Positions 63,309-64,000 of a stretch of DNA of 64,000 nucleotides are shown one piece after another; the first letter of the stretch is position 1, and each line of letters begins with the position of its first letter. The translations under genes were made by a program, and so were the position numbers. The notes beneath the pieces are model-generated. The model was not told the DNA's origin. It was given only the letters and a program-made list of their open reading frames with translations, and searched no databases. This DNA is from Stropharia rugosoannulata (Eukaryota > Basidiomycota > Agaricomycetes > Agaricales > Strophariaceae), in contig JANCIK010000001.1 of assembly GCA_028532985.1 (NCBI GenBank), positions 2,232,001 through 2,296,000 of the forward strand. Reading direction: 5' to 3'.

Positions 63309-64000
63309 ATGGCTTTCCGCAACTTCGACTGCCGTCAACGCGACTACGAGCGCTCCGAGCGTCTCTTGGACGACCAGGATCGTTTTCGCCGTCTACGCCC
63401 CGCTCTCCTAGTCTATACGGAATTTGAAACCCTCGCTGGCCGCGACCGCCTTTCCTCTTCGGACACCACGCGCCTCGGCGAGCTCAAGAGTGCGATCACC
63501 TCCGCCGTCGAACGCCACCTGTCCCGCTATCCTTCCGATGGTCTCTATCACCCCGGCGTCCGCGAGCTCTGCATTCTGCTGTCCTACATCGCCGAAGTCC
63601 AGCTGGCGAGCGGAGACATCGAAGAGCTCCCCACTGAAGCAATGTGGCTCACTAGCGGACACGCTCCGCTGGAATCTTACATCGAGTATTTCAAGACAGC
63701 TTTCCCCACCGCCTGGGACGGCTCAGACACTGCCGCTCCCCGCCCTCTCATCGGTCGTCAAGAGACGCCCCGCGCTGAGCACGTCATTGACTTGTCCGGC
63801 GACGTCGACATGGCCTCAGACCGCAACGCCTCGCCCCCTCCCTCCGCTGTCCGTCCAGACAAGCGTAAACGCCTTCCTACCCCGCCCGTTGTTATCGTGC
63901 CCACCGCTGCGCCCCGTCCCAAGCCCACCAAGCGGCAGCGCCCCGCTGCTCTTGTGGCCACTGCTACCAATGCCGCCATTGCCGCTGCTGAGTCCGATTG
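63309..64000 (+). CDS. Open reading frame leaving the window (230 codons seen), unknown function
   Basis: ATG 63,309 starts MAFRNFDCRQRDYERSERLL and the frame stays open to the last base without a stop. The first 150 residues are mixed-charge and helical (GELKSAITSAVERHL, PGVRELCILLSYIAEVQLAS), the rest Pro/Ala-rich with basic clusters (PDKRKRLP, PTKRQRP) that could act as nuclear signals. GC-rich third positions suggest a real gene. No family recognised; it could be the gag of a further retroelement or a second protein of the CACTA-like element, transcribed away from the transposase across the CCGCTGAG cluster. Confidence 0.65.
   Translation, partial: MAFRNFDCRQRDYERSERLLDDQDRFRRLRPALLVYTEFETLAGRDRLSSSDTTRLGELKSAITSAVERHLSRYPSDGLYHPGVRELCILLSYIAEVQLASGDIEELPTEAMWLTSGHAPLESYIEYFKTAFPTAWDGSDTAAPRPLIGRQETPRAEHVIDLSGDVDMASDRNASPPPSAVRPDKRKRLPTPPVVIVPTAAPRPKPTKRQRPAALVATATNAAIAAAESD

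Overview
The window looks like a piece of nuclear genome from a basidiomycete fungus, most likely an agaricomycete. The reasons are the short canonical introns (39-74 bp) in the host-type genes, a Rgp1-type gene with large disordered inserts, a Tnp2 (CACTA/EnSpm) transposase of the basidiomycete kind, a chromodomain Ty3 element and a Tad/I-like LINE. It is repeat-dominated: about the first 40 kb is nested retrotransposons and only the last 18 kb or so holds host-like or DNA-transposon genes.

Layout. 1-17,776: 2.3 copies of a 7.8-kb tandem unit built wholly from pieces of one Ty1/copia family (family A). Each unit holds an RT-RNase H piece (+), an antisense LTR, the RNase H tail, polypurine tract and 3' LTR of a minus element, a sense LTR with primer-binding site, leader and gag-integrase (+), and then the same LTR-leader-gag-integrase inverted (-). 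17,777-21,416: a minus-strand copia element with an internal deletion that fuses integrase to RT in frame, and a diverged gag (family B). 21,417-36,137: a plus-strand copia relic split by a 12.85-kb LINE insertion (14-bp target duplication), which is itself split by a 935-bp inverted-repeat element and by a complete Ty3/gypsy chromovirus (27,862-34,181; TSD CTGGA). 36,138-40,443: a further family B copia copy with strong CpG-to-TpG/CpA decay, and leftover LTR and leader pieces. 40,444-46,373: an AT-rich, nearly CpG-free stretch without convincing genes. 46,374-53,700: GC-rich DNA holding gene fragments that alternate in strand, including an antisense, frameshifted, doubly truncated RGP1-like gene. 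55,543-61,486: two minus-strand genes, a large protein of unknown function and a Tnp2 transposase. 61,600-63,000: a cluster of CCGCTGAG motifs. 63,309 to the end: an open reading frame that leaves the window.

How the parts relate. The elements record an order of events: copia, then LINE into copia, then the inverted-repeat element and the chromovirus into the LINE. Removing either inner insertion restores the LINE reading frame. The copia PBS matches the anticodon half of initiator tRNA-Met (half-tRNA priming), while the chromovirus has an 11-nt complement between its PBS and its own LTR (Tf1-like self-priming). C-to-T change at CpG is the dominant mutation throughout; all four differences between the two chromovirus LTRs are of this kind. 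The head-to-head gag-integrase arms in the tandem array could make long hairpin RNA, which is a possible but untested silencing trigger.
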